64,000 nt of DNA from Mycoplasmopsis sturni DSM 22021 (GCF_000701485.1 NZ_JNIZ01000004.1:23748-87747), one strand, 5' to 3'; shown: positions 44,457 to 57,207, numbered from the stretch's first letter. Notes: generated from the sequence alone by a model not told the origin. A program made the numbers and translations.

Positions 44457-45500
44457 ATGAAAAAAGCTCATATTATTAATTTAATTAAATATTACTCGGA
44501 AAAAAATGATGAAGGTTTCAAAAGAGAAGCATATTTAATTGCTGAAGAATTTTCAAAAAACGGAGAAGTTTCAATTGCTCAATATATAATGGGGATATTA
44601 TCTCAAAAAAATGTATGAATTCCTCAGGAAAACAATAATCATTTTGGTTTTGTTAAAAAAGTTGAATTAAAAACAGAATCATTGCCTCTTCCAAAAGCAA
44701 TAAGCAATGAAGTAATGGGTATTATTAACGCCGTTAGCAAGAATTTAGGTGTAAATAAATTTTTATTCCAAGGAGATCCCGGAACTGGTAAAACCGAAAC
44801 ATCTAAGCAAATTGCAAGAATATTAAATAGAGAATTATTCAAGGTTGATTTTAATACACTAATTAGTAGCAAATTAGGAGAAACTAATAAGAATATTTCT
44901 TCTTTGTTTAATGAAATAAATAATTTGAATAACCCTGAAAATGTTGTTATTTTATTTGATGAGTTAGATGCAATAGCATTAGATAGATTAAATAATAGCG
45001 ATATTAGAGAAATGGGAAGGGCAACTAGTGAAATACTAAAGTGTTTAGATGAATTAAATGAAAATGTATTATTGATAGCAACAACAAATTTATATAAACA
45101 TTTTGATAAAGCTCTCTTAAGAAGATTTGATAAAATTATTGATTTTAATAGTTATACAAGGGAAGATTTACTAGAAGTTGCTGAAAGTATATTAGATTCA
45201 ATTTTAGTTAGATTCCCAGATCTTGGTTCAGATAAGAAGTTATTTAAAAAAATATTAAAACTTTACCAAAAAATACCTTATCCTGGAGAATTAAAAAATT
45301 TAATTAGATCGTCAATAGCATTTAGTGACTATCAGCAAAAATTTGATTATTTAAAAAAAATTTATACTAATGTAACTGGAGATTATTTGATAGATGTTGG
45401 TAATTTACTTAAAAATAAGTTTACGGTAAGGGAGGTAGAGGTTCTTACTGGTATTTCTAGAAGTTCAATTTCAAGAGGAGTAAAAGCTAAAAATGAATAA
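44457..45500 (+). CDS. AAA+ ATPase, IetA-like
   Basis: The 347-residue protein is a classical AAA+ ATPase: Walker A GDPGTGKT at 106-113, Walker B FDELD at 167-171, sensor-1 ATTN at 208-211, and an RRFD arginine finger at 222-225. The N-terminal 75 residues are a helical adaptor-like domain, and the last 25 residues (FTVREVEVLTGISRSSISRG) resemble a helix-turn-helix. It overlaps the downstream subtilisin gene by 8 bases. ATPase plus S8 protease pairs of this layout are known as IetA-IetS, first described in plasmid incompatibility and later as phage defence. The assignment rests on domain pair and order. Confidence 0.8.
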
Positions 45501-47766
45501 AATTCTTGAACTAAGAAAAGAATTTAATTTTTCCAAATCTCAAAGTAGACCAGGCCCACTTACTCTTAGTAAAAATAAAAAAATTTTTTCAACTCATCTA
45601 AAAAATATTCGTGATCAATTGGTAAAAGTAAAAAAATACTGAAAAAACGAAAAATTGAATTTAGTTCCTTTAGTAAATGTAGAATATTGCGAAATTGTGG
45701 CTAAGTCTAACAGGATCAGCGCTATTTTTGATATAAATTCAACAAATTCAGAAATAGAGATTGTTGGAGCTAAATTTAGTGAAGGAAACATTAATAAAAG
45801 ACATATAATTACATATTTAATAAGTTTTGATCATATAAAAAGAGCAATTGATGATCTAAATATTGTTATTGATTTTGTTGATAACAAAATTGGTGAAGAG
45901 GTGATTGATAGCTCGTTTTTTGATAGAGTTAATAAAGGGGATCTTAAACATTTTTTTGAAAAAGATTCTCAAATAAAACGCAGTAAATTTTTGCAAATAT
46001 TAAAAGATTGCGTTTATGTTTGAAATATTACAATACCGACATCAAATTTAGATAGTAAAGATGCTAGAATAGTTTCTATTTATAAAAACAAAGTTAATTC
46101 TTCTACGATATTAGATCAAATAGGCATAAAAGTAAATTTTAACAATACATTAGATGACAATACTTTCTTATTATCACCTGAGGAAATTGATCTTTTGAAC
46201 AAAAATGCGCCATATCTTATTTCTATGTCAGTTACTGATTTAAATAATATGGAAGAGATTCGTATGGTAGATCATGAAGCTAATTATAATTTATCTATAC
46301 CATCACCTACAAATGAACCTGTTATAGGAGTAATTGATACTCTTTTTTCTGAAAATGTATATTTTAATGAATGAGTGGAATATCATGACATGGTAGATCA
46401 AAATATACCTAGAACAATTGATGATACTCTTCATGGAACTTTTGTAACATCAATAATAGTGGATGGACCAAATTTAAATAAAGATTTAGATGATGGATGT
46501 GGTAGATTTAAAGTAAAGCATTTTGGTGTTGCGAAAGCAGAATCCTTTAGTTCGTTTAGTATAATGAAAAATATTGAAAAAATAGTTTCAGAGAATAAAG
46601 ATATTAAAGTATGAAACTTATCATTAGGTTCTCCTTTTGAAATTAGTAAAAATTCTATATCTCCAGAAGCTTCTATTTTAGATAGAATACAAAAAGAAAA
46701 TGATGTAATTTTTGTCATTTCAGGAACCAATAAGAAAAAAGGTGTAAACAAAGAGATGAAAATTGGTTCTCCAGCTGATTCTATTAATTCAATCATTGTT
46801 AATTCCGTTGATAGAAATAATAAAATTGCATCATACTCTAGGTTTGGTGAGGTTTTATCATTTTATAGAAAACCTGATATTTGTTATTACGGGGGAGCAA
46901 ACGGTGATTTTATTGCTGCTCATTCAGGATATGAAGTATGTAAAGTTTATGGAACATCATTTGCTGCTCCTTGAATCACAAGAAAGGTTGCATATTTAAT
47001 ATATATTTTGGGGTTTTCAAAAGAAGTTGCTAAAGCATTAATAATAGATTCATCAACTGGTTGAGAAAAATTTGACAATGAAGGCAATAAATATGGATAT
47101 GGTGTTGTGCCGGTAAAAATAACGGATATAGTAAGCTCAAAAAATGATGAAATTAAATTTGTAATAAGTGGTATTTCAAGTAAGTATGAAACTTATACTT
47201 ATGATATCCCTGTTCCAATAAGTAATGACAAACACCCTTATGTTGCCAAGGCGACTCTTGTTTATTTTCCTTCTTGTTCAAGAAATATGGGAGTAGATTA
47301 TACAAATAGTGAGTTAGATATTTATTTTGGAAGAGTCAAAAAAAATAGCAACGGAAGTGTAACTATCAATTCGATAAATGAAAATCATCAATCACAAGAG
47401 TATGATGTAGGTGAAAAAATCAACGATCATAGCGAAGCCAATGTTAGAAGAGAATTTAGAAAATGAGATAATGTAAAACACATACAAGAAAATCTACATA
47501 CTAAAAACAATAGAATTAAAAAACCAAAGACAAAATTAACTAGCGGTATGTATGGTATCAGTATTAAAAAGAAGAATAGAAACGGAGACTTTGATGCAAA
47601 TATAAAATATGGTCTAGTTATAACTTTAAAGGACTTAGAAGGAAAAAACAGAATTGATTCATTTATACAAAATTGTCAATTAAATGGATGATTGGTTAAT
47701 AGAATAGATATTGAAAATAAATTGGAACTTTACAATTTAATGGATCAAGAGATTGAATTGAAATAA
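45493..47766 (+). CDS. Subtilisin-like serine protease, IetS-like
   Basis: The 757-residue protein has an unrecognised N-terminal domain (about 1-270), an S8 peptidase domain with an intact triad, Asp282 in GVIDT, His314 in LHGTFV and Ser489 in GTSFAAP, plus oxyanion Asn413 in SGTN, and a C-terminal 220-residue domain of beta-rich character. There is no signal peptide or lipobox, so it should act in the cytosol, unlike typical secreted subtilisins. It is translationally coupled to the IetA-like ATPase and followed by a terminator. Trp residues are TGA, so the pair has been adapted to code 4. Confidence 0.85.
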
Positions 47767-47806
47767 TAAATAAAAAAATATAAATGTTACTTTCAAATAG
47801 GTATAA

Positions 47807-47840
47807 AAAATCCTTGCTTACTTCAAGCAAGGATTTTATC
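47807..47840 (+). terminator. Intrinsic terminator after the IetS-like gene
   Basis: The stem AAAATCCTTGCTT / AAGCAAGGATTTT with a 5-base loop (ACTTC) lies 41 bases after the stop. Confidence 0.9.
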
Positions 47841-47890
47841 TATTTTAATAAAACTAAATTAATCGAAAATATTCAATTTTTTCATACAAA

Positions 47891-47919
47891 AACACATCCT
47901 CGTTTATGAGCGATGTGTT
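47891..47919 (+). terminator. Second hairpin, terminator-like
   Basis: AACACATC-CTC / GAG-(C)-GATGTGTT forms a stem of 11 bp with one bulged C and loop GTTTAT, followed by TTATTTATT. It sits at the inferred left edge of the prophage. Confidence 0.6.
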
Positions 47920-48033
47920 TATTTATTGTTAAACTTGTCGAAATTGAGTTTTTAGGGATTTTGAGCATTATTTTTTTAATAATTCAGATTAGTTTAGGAG
48001 GTTCGGAAAAAAATTAAGGGGGGATTTTATTTA

Positions 48034-48915
48034 ATGGGAAACAAGACAAAACCATTATCAGAGACATCCTTAACTTTTAAAAATACTATTGATTATTGAA
48101 AGTGATTCAGTAATACATTAGATGAACCCGAAAAAGATAAAACAAAAACTAATTGACAAATATTCGATAAAGATACAAAAGGCCTAAACCCTGGTGCTTT
48201 ATATGTAATTGCTGCACGACCAGGTATGGGAAAAACAACATTGGCTATAAGTTTGGCTATTGAAATAGCAAAAGAATACAATGAAAAAAATGATTGTGTG
48301 GTAATTTTTTCATTAGAAACAAGTCAAAAAAGAATATATGAAAATATTCTAAGCAATTTAATGAATATACCTCGAAAACATTTTTATAAACCTAAAAAAG
48401 AATTTTATGAAACATTTAGGGAAAAAATAGAAAACGCACAACCATTAAACATATTGATATTTGACAACCCATATGTTAACGACAATTACATAAGAACAAT
48501 TCTATGAGAATTAAATCGAAGTAATTACAATATTCGAGCAGTGTTTTTAGATCATATTCAAATTATGTCGAGAAATTATACAGGAACCATGTATGAAACA
48601 ACTTCGAAGGCATCAAGAGAGCTTAAATTAATAGCATTGGAATTAAATGTCCCTATTATAGCGTTATCGCAATTATCAAGGGAAGTAGAGAAAAATATGA
48701 ATAAAACAAAATTCATAGAGCCTACCAATGCAGACCTAAGAGATAGCGGAAGCATAGAACAGGATGCTGATTTTATTGGAATGATCTTTAAAAAGCACAA
48801 TGATATTGAAAATTACAATGTGTTAACTTTAAAAATAACCAAAAACAGGGACGGACAATTGAAAGAAACTATATTGTTATTTGAACCAGAATACTCCAAA
48901 ATATATGAACCATAG
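48034..48915 (+). CDS. Phage DnaB-type helicase domain protein
   Basis: The 293-residue protein is only the RecA-like C-terminal domain of a DnaB helicase: Walker A RPGMGKT near residue 69, SLETS, Walker B FLDHIQI at about 170-176, SQLSREVEKN, and DLRDSGSIEQDAD near 240. The N-terminal DnaG-interaction domain of about 150 residues is absent, so it may be a stand-alone translocase or act with host DnaB. A strong GGGGGGAT ribosome-binding region precedes the ATG. It is the first gene of the phage plus-strand block; the methyltransferase starts 20 bases on. Confidence 0.88.
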
Positions 48916-48935
48916 ATTCAAGATAATGGAGAAAA

Positions 48936-50381
48936 ATGAAAAAAAGCCAAGAACCTTTAAAAGTTACCGAATTGTTTGCTGGAATTGGAGCAACAAGGAA
49001 AGCGTTTGAATCAATTAGCACAATTAAAGAAATCATAAAAAGAGTGTTACCTGATTCTTATGATAAATTACCAAAAGAATTTCAGCCATTTACACATAAA
49101 ATGGCAGTTGATTGAAATCCCGAAGCAGTTATTGCGTATTACGCAATTCACTATTATCAAAATCTACCAGATAAATTAAAAACATTAGATAAAGACATCA
49201 TTGATGTATTTGTTGATACGCGTTTAAAAAAATGACTTGAAAGCAATAATGAGTTGGATTTAAAAAAATGAATTGAAGAAAATCAAATTACAGTTAATGA
49301 CCTTGACCCGGTTAAATGATCAGAAATAAAAACAAAAAAAACAAAAGAATTGCTTGCGGCGGCCATGTATGTAAGCCGCTCAGGAGAACCAACAGGTTTA
49401 CGAGCAACAAACATTTCAAAAATTAACCCTGAAGATCTGGAAGGAAGTGATTTAATAACCTATTCATTTCCTTGCCAAGGACTGAGTATAGCAAATGCCC
49501 AAACATCAAAAAAAGGACTCTTAAATAAAGAGTCAAAAAGTTCAGTATTGTGAGAATTAGGAAGACTTTTAGAAAACATGGAAAACATGCCAAAATTCTT
49601 ATTAATGGAAAATGTTCCTGGACTAATTTATTCACATAATGAAGAATATCAATTATGAACAGAAACATTAAAAGAATTAGGATATACAACATACACATGG
49701 ATAACCAATGCTTCAGATCATGGAAGTTTACAAATTAGAAAAAGAACCTTTGCGTTATCGATTTTAGGAAAAAGTCCATTCAAGAACGAAGATGATTTCA
49801 CAAACAAGATGGAAATAATAAGAGAAGCCAGAAAACAGTTATATTGAAATCAAACATGTATCAACGAAAAAGCAGACGGAAAGGATAACCAGAACGCATG
49901 CGAAGCGAGTGACGCTCTTAAAAACAAAAAGAAAAAAGTTTATGAATCAATTTTTGATTTAGATAATTCACGATTCCCCGAAGAAGCAAAAAGAGTGGTC
50001 TTAAGAGACACACCAAGCAGAAATCAAATTGTTGAATTAAATGAAAATTTAAATACAAATGAAGATAAAGATTACAGAATCAAAACAGTTACCACAAAAG
50101 TAGATAGAAAAAATACAGTGGGATTAATTGAGTGAAAAATTCCTGAAGATGATCAATTGCCATGGAGATACATAACAGAACGAGAAGCATTCAAGATACA
50201 GGGATTTAGTGACGAAGATTATGAAGCTGTTGAAGGTTATTTAAAACCTTACAAAAAAAGACAAGACACTTTATATCGTTTAGCAGGAAACAGCATAGAT
50301 ATAAGACCACTTGAAACAATTTTTACATTCATTTATTTAATAAATTCAGGTTTAATAAAACGCATTAAAGGAGAAAAATAA
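48936..50381 (+). CDS. Phage C5-cytosine DNA methyltransferase
   Basis: The 481-residue protein methylates cytosine C5 using S-adenosylmethionine. It has motif I LFAGIGATRKAFE near the N-terminus, motif IV FPCQG with catalytic Cys180, motif VI MENVPG, motif VIII QIRKR, and motif X RLAGNSI at the C-terminal side. The target-recognition region between VIII and IX is divergent, so the recognition sequence is unknown. Its stop overlaps the next gene by one base. No restriction partner is adjacent; a putative nuclease lies in the right arm of the phage. It uses TGG for some Trp codons. Confidence 0.92.
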
Positions 50382-50872
50382 TGTATTGAACAACACAAGA
50401 TGTAAAACGCGATTATATAGGAGAACACGCAAAAGACAAATCATTTTACGAAACAGCAGATTATCCTACATTTAAATCAATTATGAATCAAATAATTGAA
50501 AGAAATCAAAAAATTAGCGATAAAACTTTATATGTTCTAGCGTGAGGATGTGCATCTTATTCAGAATTAAGATGAAAAATTGAACAACTAGCACCAGATA
50601 GCGAAATAAAAAGATTTTGTTGAGAGCAAAATAAAAAATATGGTTATAAATTCATAAATGCTTACATCAAAAACTTACCTAACTTTAAACTTTGAAAAAA
50701 TGAAAATTATCAATATTACTTACAACAACAAGAACAAGATAAAAAGATCACGCAAGAATTTGAGAGTCTATTGAATGGTTCTTACCAATTTACGGAATAC
50801 CCTGATGATAGTAACGAAAATTCAATTAATGAAACTGATCCAGTTATTCAATATTTTGACAAACTTAAATAA
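50381..50872 (+). CDS. Phage protein in the small-terminase position
   Basis: This unrecognised 163-residue protein is Lys/Glu/aromatic rich with an N-terminal helical region and an acidic C-terminal tail. It lies between the methyltransferase (one-base overlap) and the large terminase (2-base gap). Position is the only reason to propose a small terminase; I see no clear DNA-binding helix-turn-helix. Confidence 0.6.
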
Positions 50873-50874
50873 AT

Positions 50875-52536
50875 ATGAAAGAAGTTTTAAAAGAGCCGCC
50901 TAAATTTAGTGAAGAAATTTTAAGAAAAGCTTTACATTATACAGACTTACCTGATAATCCTACTTATGATGCCTTTAAAAGTGAATCGCTTTTTGAAATT
51001 CATAGTGGAGCAAAAGGAGTATCTAAAAGTTTCGGAGGTGCTTTAATTACTATTTACAGGATTGTTAATGATATCCGTTTTAATTCAATATGATGTCGTA
51101 ATAGATATAAACATATTAAAACTACTTTGCGTCCAATGTTTGAAAAAGTTTTGGACTTACTTAAACGCAATTTTGATTTGGATTATCGTCCTTATTTTAG
51201 ATTTTATGAAGAAAGAATATTTTGAGATTATGAAGATGGTGGAAAAGGTCGTGGAATTTATTTTGCAAACTGAGAAAATGTTCAAAGTTTTCAAGGTTTA
51301 ACTTTACCAAATCAAAGTTTTTGTTGAGGTGAAATTGTAGTAGATGAACCTATTGAAGATCCGAGTGCTAATCATTCTGTTAGTGATTTGAGAAATATCT
51401 ACGAAGCTCAAGAAGATAATTTACAAGTTATTTTACAAAACACAGTTTTCAGAGTTGCTCCCCCTAAGGACTTTATTATTAAAATTAAGTTCTTTTACAA
51501 CATTTTTTATCACAACCATTTCTTAATAACTACCTTTCATAATCGTGTAATTATTTTCTGTGATGATTTAGGTAATCCAAAAGAGGAAGTTTTAAATGAA
51601 CTAAGTTCTAAAAAGTTTTTACAAATTGACAATAAAGAAGAATTCGATGGCTTAGGTATTGTGGTTACAATGTACAGCAAAGAGTTTGTTCCTGAAGCCG
51701 AACTAAGTACTTATCAGCGTAAAAATTTAGAACAACTTAAAAAAACTAATTTAAGACTTTGAACTATTACTGTAGCAGGCCTTTCTTTTCAAAAAGATAG
51801 TTTGCTTGAGAATTATTATTTAAAAAAATTAATTTATCAAAATGATGGCCAATTTAATGAAAATATTCATCTAATTGAGCCTGAACAAATTTATGAAGAT
51901 ATAAAAAACGGACTCTTGCAAGGCGTTTATTATGGTTATGATCCTGGCCGTTTTGATAATGCTTCGCTAGTTTGTTTTTTACACTTTAAAAGTTATTTGC
52001 TTTATTTTAAAGGTTTTGAAGATATTAAAGAGTTAATCAAAACTAATAACAAAATTCCAACATTAAAACAAATTCATATGAAATTATTAGATCTGATTAA
52101 AGAAACAGATAAAGAGATTATTACTCTTTTAGAACAGAGCACAAACTTTAATTATGATTTTAATGCTTTTAATTATTCTAGTTTTTTAGACTTAGATAAC
52201 GATACAGAAACACAAGTATTAAGAGAAAGAATTTTTAACCAAAATTGAAATATTTTAATTAATAAAGCAAAAAGAAGAAAGTTAAAAAATGTTGATTATT
52301 CAATTATTGGGCGTCAACAAAAATGACAATTCTTATTATCTTTTTCTCATATTAAATTTATCAATAATTTTAGCAGTAGAAATTTACTTAAAAAACTAAG
52401 TATGCAGGTTATTGATAGAGGAGAAGAAAAAAGAAATGAAAAAATTAATCCCGAAATTTATGACTTAATTAACGCAAGTGAATATGCTATTAATAGAGCT
52501 TGACCTATGTTAATAGCAGAAATAGAAGGAGTTTAA
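50875..52536 (+). CDS. Phage terminase large subunit
   Basis: This packaging ATPase/nuclease cuts and pumps DNA into the capsid. The 553-residue protein has a Walker A-like GAKGVSKS at 45-52, Walker B VVDEP at about 154-158, and an RNase-H-like nuclease half beginning GYDPGRFDNASLV near residue 355. The layout is that of PBSX-type terminases. The frame only exists when several TGA codons are Trp. It is followed directly by the portal gene. Confidence 0.88.
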
Positions 52537-52537
52537 A

Positions 52538-53791
52538 GTGGCCCAAGAAAAATTAAATACATTAATTAACCAAGGAAATAACAACATTTTAAAGACTTTT
52601 AGCGTTAAGGAAATTGCTAATATCTATAAAAATAGTCTTAATCCAAGTTATCAAGAAAAACAAACCCCTCCTAATTTTAAAGCTCAAATTGAAGAACAAG
52701 GGGCTAATACTCAAATGACAACCCTCGCTAATTCCTTGCCTCAAATTGATATTAAGAATAAAGAAATAGAAGAAAAGTTTAACAAATTTGCTGAAAATTA
52801 TTCACTACTTGAGACTTATCAAAACTTAGAATATCAACTATATAAAAAGGGAATTTTAGCCTTGGGATTTTTTCATTCTGTTCCTGTTTTAGGTGAGGTT
52901 TTAGAATTTAAAAAAGATTTTACAGGAAAATTAACATATTTACTTTTAAGAGTAGAAATGGAAGCTCTTTCTATGTATGAGTTAACCGAAGATCTTTTGG
53001 AATATGATTTAAAAAATGATTATGTGAGACAACTTACAAGATATACGAATTTTAATAAAACAACTATAACCGATAAACAAACTCAAGATCCTGAACATTA
53101 TCATCAAGAGATTTTAAGTGGTTTTATCCCGTTTGTAATTTTTAAAAATAGAAGTGATGGAAAAGCGGATATAGATTTAATTAATAATGAGTATTGAGAC
53201 ATTATTAATAACAAACTAACACAATTACAATTAGATGCTTTTTATTCCACTCCTTTGCCTGTTATTTATGGTGTTGAAGGTTCTGCTCAATCTGTTTCAT
53301 TAACTAAAGCTCTTTTTAGTTTATCTCATGGAAGAATTTTTACTTATAAATTAACTAATGATAACGGTGGTATTCCACTTGATTTACAAACTGCGCCAAC
53401 TCAATCGCAAGCAATTATTGCCTCAATTGAAAGTGCTGTTTTTTGAGTTAAAAAATTTCTTTTTATGAAAATGGATTCGCAAGACGGCGGAACGCATAAT
53501 ATGCATACAGCAGAAGTTCAACAACTTAACTCAGATTTTGAAGATTATATTGAGACAAAAGCAAATCTTAGAGAGATTTATTATAAGCAATTTGTAAATC
53601 TAGCTTTAAAAGTGCTTAATATTAGCGAAGACGACGAAGATATTAATGTAACTGTAGTAGGTTCAACAAGATGAGCAATTCAAAATGCTCAAACACTCAA
53701 AACAGACCAAAACGGTGTTTTATTAAATTCTCAAGCAATTTCAAATAAAGAACAATTTGCTGACAAAAATGAGGAGACAAATGTTGAATAA
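52538..53791 (+). CDS. Probable phage portal protein
   Basis: The 417-residue protein starts at GTG 52538, 1 base after the terminase stop and preceded by AGAAGGAG, so the non-ATG start is well supported. It is a mixed protein with SIESAVFWVKKFLFMKM and a HTAEVQQLNSDFEDYIETKANLRE region typical in feel of portal wing/stem segments. The call depends mainly on position directly after the large terminase and on length; sequence similarity is not obvious by eye. Confidence 0.6.
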
Positions 53792-55625
53792 CTTTTTAGA
53801 TTCTACTTACACGCAACCAAGTGGAACAGTTTACTTATATGAAATTGATACAAAAGATAAACCTCATTTTAAAAAAGATACTGTTAACTTTGTTAGGTTA
53901 AAGTTTGTGGATTCTTATGAGTATTTTGAAGTTTCAAAAGATTTTAATAGTTTAGTAGTTGAGAGTGATTTTTTCACTGAGTTTCAAATTTTGCCCGATA
54001 TAAAAATTGCTTTAAATGAAAAAATTAACTTTGAAGCAAATAAGTTTTATTTGTTCTTTAAAGATCATGGAGCTCCAGAGTTAACCGAAGAAAATTATTA
54101 TAAATTACTAGATAACAATAATATTTTTGTTTTGAAAGATAAGTCCTTAAGTTTTTCTTTTGAAGCAATTGAGGCTCAGGAAGTAAGTGAATTAACATTA
54201 ACGCCATTAAGTACTTTAAAAGAATTAAATAATATTGAGTTTATTTATACAAATAAACAAATAAAAGATCCAGAACAAATCAGTTTAAATTTATTGCCTG
54301 GAAGCTTAATTAATACGGTCAATATTATTTATAAAAACCCTGATACTAAAAAAGACTATTATGCTAAGTTCATTTATAACGATTCTAATACTATAATGCT
54401 TCCGCTTTATTGTTCTCCTTTTTCTGTTTTAGGAAATAAAGTTGCTTGGTTTGTTTGAAATTTATCTGCAAATAAACAAAATCATTTTTATGGTTTAAAA
54501 AGTCATTTAAATGATGATTTAAGCTTTGATCTTCCTAGATATTTAGAAGCTTTTAGAATATTTTCTAACGGAACCTATTTTGATACTATTTTTGAATACA
54601 ATTATAGGTTTTTAAACTCTATTAATTTAAAAGAGCTTCAAGAAAAAGGTATTACTAATATTAAAGATTATACTAACGGACAAATTCAATTACTTAAATC
54701 AAGGTATGCAGATGAAAAAGCTCGGAATAAGCTTTTGCACATTATCTTTTTAGCATCTTCATTTGTGAATACTGATTATGCTTTTAAAGGTGGTTGAAAC
54801 AATGAAATTGAGCTCTTTACTTTATTCAGTTTTATTTATGATCCAGCAAAAAAGCTTTTTATTAAATCTAATTTTATTAGTGTAGAAAAAGAAGGTGAAC
54901 AGCCGGTTATTAAATGAATATCAGATAATCAACAATTTTTAAATTTCAATACTTATAACCTTGAAGGTAAATATGTTAATTTACCTATTTTACCTGATCA
55001 AATTGAAGAAACAGATTTCAGTCAAACCCCGGTTGATTTTAATGATAAAACCTTTAATTTTAATTACCCTTTTTATGTTCAATTAAATAAGAGCTCTTTT
55101 TTAGAGCTTCTTAATAGAACAGACTGAGCTGCTCCAAAAATTTATACCTTGGTACATCGTTATAACGATCAAAACAAAACATGAACCGATGAAGAAGTTC
55201 AAAGTCAATTTGGTGAAGGTAAAAAGATTCTTTTTTATCATTATACGCATAAGGTTGATCTTATTCCTCATCAATTGCCTACAATGTCATACACTGAGAC
55301 AGTTTATAGATATAGTGAGCTAAAAATTGATTATGAATTACTTTCGGATCAACAAGAAGAAGGACTAACAATCCAAGGAGCTCCGAGCTTAATAGTAAGA
55401 ACAAGAAAAGAAATGGAACAGTTAATTAATTCTTATTTATTAACTGAACCAAATAATACTATTACATTAAATAAAATCCATGATATCAACGAAGGACATT
55501 TATCAAGAATAGAAATAAGAGGAATGTTTTTGGAAAATGTTTCAATTACCATTAATAACCTTGACTTTGTCTTACCTACGCCTGTTTTTGATAATAAGCC
55601 TAATTTATTTATTGAATTTTGATAA
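53781..55625 (+). CDS. Phage structural protein of unknown type (614 residues)
   Basis: This beta-rich 614-residue protein is unrecognised. The ATG at 53781 sits 6 bases after GAGGAG and overlaps the portal end by 11 bases; the in-frame TTG at 53757 is rejected because it precedes that site. Its last codon is TGA (Trp) immediately before TAA. In phages this slot between portal and scaffold usually holds a minor head, connector or tail component, and in short-tailed phages the tail knob. I cannot decide between them. Confidence 0.6.
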
Positions 55626-55668
55626 TTTTAAGGAGAAAGGGAACCGCGGCCCTCAAAGACGGAATAAA
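55626..55668 (+). promoter_or_regulatory. GC-rich intergenic element before the scaffold gene
   Basis: This 43-base gap contains an AAGGAGAAAGGG ribosome-binding-like tract and GGGAACCGCGGCCCTC (55639-55654), the most GC-rich short stretch in the phage. AGGG/CCCT can pair around it. The AAGGAG is about 35 bases from the ATG, too far for a normal start. Confidence 0.4.
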
Positions 55669-56211
55669 ATGAAATTAATAAAAAATATTGCTGATATTTT
55701 CGGAATCTCCGAATCAGAATTACTTGAAAAGCTTTCCCTACATGAAAATAGCAATAGAATAGATATTTTGAAGGCCTTAGGTGTTTATTCTATTTTCGAA
55801 ACAAAGGAAGAGCTTGAGAATCATATTAACAAAAAAATCTCTAATATTAAAACCGAACAAAATAATAGAGATTTAGAAAACGAAAACATCATAAAAGAAT
55901 ATCAAGAACAAATTAAAAGTCTTGAGCAAAAAACAGAATTTTTACAAAATTCTTTAAGCAAACATCAAAACAACGAAGAAACCTTATTGATTTCAACATT
56001 AAAAAGCATTGACTTTGTAGATAAAATTGAACCCAAAAATTTAGATGTATCTCAAATTAATTGAGAAAACCCAAGAGAATCAATTTTAAAACAAGCCAAA
56101 GCAAATCAATGACAAATTAAAGAAAAGCCTGTACAAATTGAAAACAAGAACACTGGCTTTAATAAAGGTTCTGCAAGATTGTTAAAAAATGGTGGAGCAA
56201 CATTTAACTAA
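55669..56211 (+). CDS. Probable capsid scaffolding protein
   Basis: The 180-residue protein has a short N-terminal domain, a long charged coiled coil (about residues 50-105, LENEN..EQIKSLEQKTEFLQNSL), and a C-terminal GFNKGSARLLKNGG tail. Coiled-coil, charged, located directly before the major capsid gene: this is the classic scaffold position. GGAATAAAATG precedes it. The ATG at 55669 is preferred because the track upstream in the same frame belongs to the end of the previous gene. Confidence 0.7.
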
Positions 56212-56227
56212 AAAGGAGAAATAAAAC

Positions 56228-57205
56228 ATGCCACAACTTACAGTTGTTAATAGTTATTCAACAGCAACAAGCATTGGAAGCGCAGGAACAACATTTACAA
56301 ACTTCACAATGCAACAAGCAGAAGCTGATAAAGTTTTAAGCAATGTAATGGACAATAAAATGACCATTATTAAAAACGCAGGAACAGGTGAGCTTTCAAT
56401 TGAAACACATCAAAGTCACATCACTTGAAAATTCGTTCAAAGCGGAAAGATTAAGGTAAAAACAGAGGTAGGACCTACCGAAGCAGATAAATGAACACAG
56501 TCTGCAACCCAAACCCTTAGTTGAATGAAACCGCTTTACATGGAACAAGCAATCACTAAACAAGAAGCAGACGAAACACAAGGAATTCTCCCTGCAAGAA
56601 AGTTAGATATTTTTTTAGCAGAAATTATGAGAACATATGATAAGTATGCTTTAAATTTATTAATTAGTGATGCCAAAACAGCTAGACAACATGTTAATTT
56701 TAATTTAGAGAATACAACCCCAGAAGAAGCTAAGAAAAAGATTCTTGAAACAGTTTTACAACTTGTTAGAAAAGAAAACTTTGAAACAAATAGAAGCTAT
56801 GTTGATCAAGAAGATATTGTTATTTTTGTAAGTCCTGAATTACATGCTAAATTATCTTCAATGATGGTCGGAAACTTTGCTCAATCAGCACTTTTAGAAG
56901 GTTATAAAGCAGTTGGGACTTTAGGAGGTTATAAAGTCGTTTCTACCTTAGAACTTTCTGGTTATTCTGCTATTGTAACCACTAGCGATGTAATTGTTTC
57001 ATCTTTTGGAACTGAATATCTTGGATGAGCTCCTAAAGATTCAATTGCTGGTGATATTTATGTTCATGCTCGTGTAAAAGCAGCAATTGGATTAGTTGAA
57101 AAAGGACTAGTATATACAATTAACCAAGCAGAGTTAACAGTTGATACAAATAAATATCCTGATTTATGAAAAAGCCAAGAAACTATTAAATTTAAACCTA
57201 ATTAA
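56228..57205 (+). CDS. Probable major capsid protein
   Basis: The 325-residue protein has AAAGGAGAAATAAAAC before its ATG, among the best ribosome-binding sites in the phage, as expected for the most abundant virion protein. It contains VFVSPELHAKLSSM, QSALLEGYKAVGTLGGYKVVST and VHARVKAAIG, the pattern of HK97-type P22/N4-gp5-like capsids (fibre-forming VSP and A-domain segments). Placement after the scaffold supports the call. Confidence 0.78.
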
Positions 57206-57207
57206 TT

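Noticed and set aside
44457..47766. FtsH-like or secreted virulence protease interpretation
   Set aside because: The ATPase and protease are separate proteins, the protease is of the S8 serine type rather than zinc type, and it lacks any export signal.
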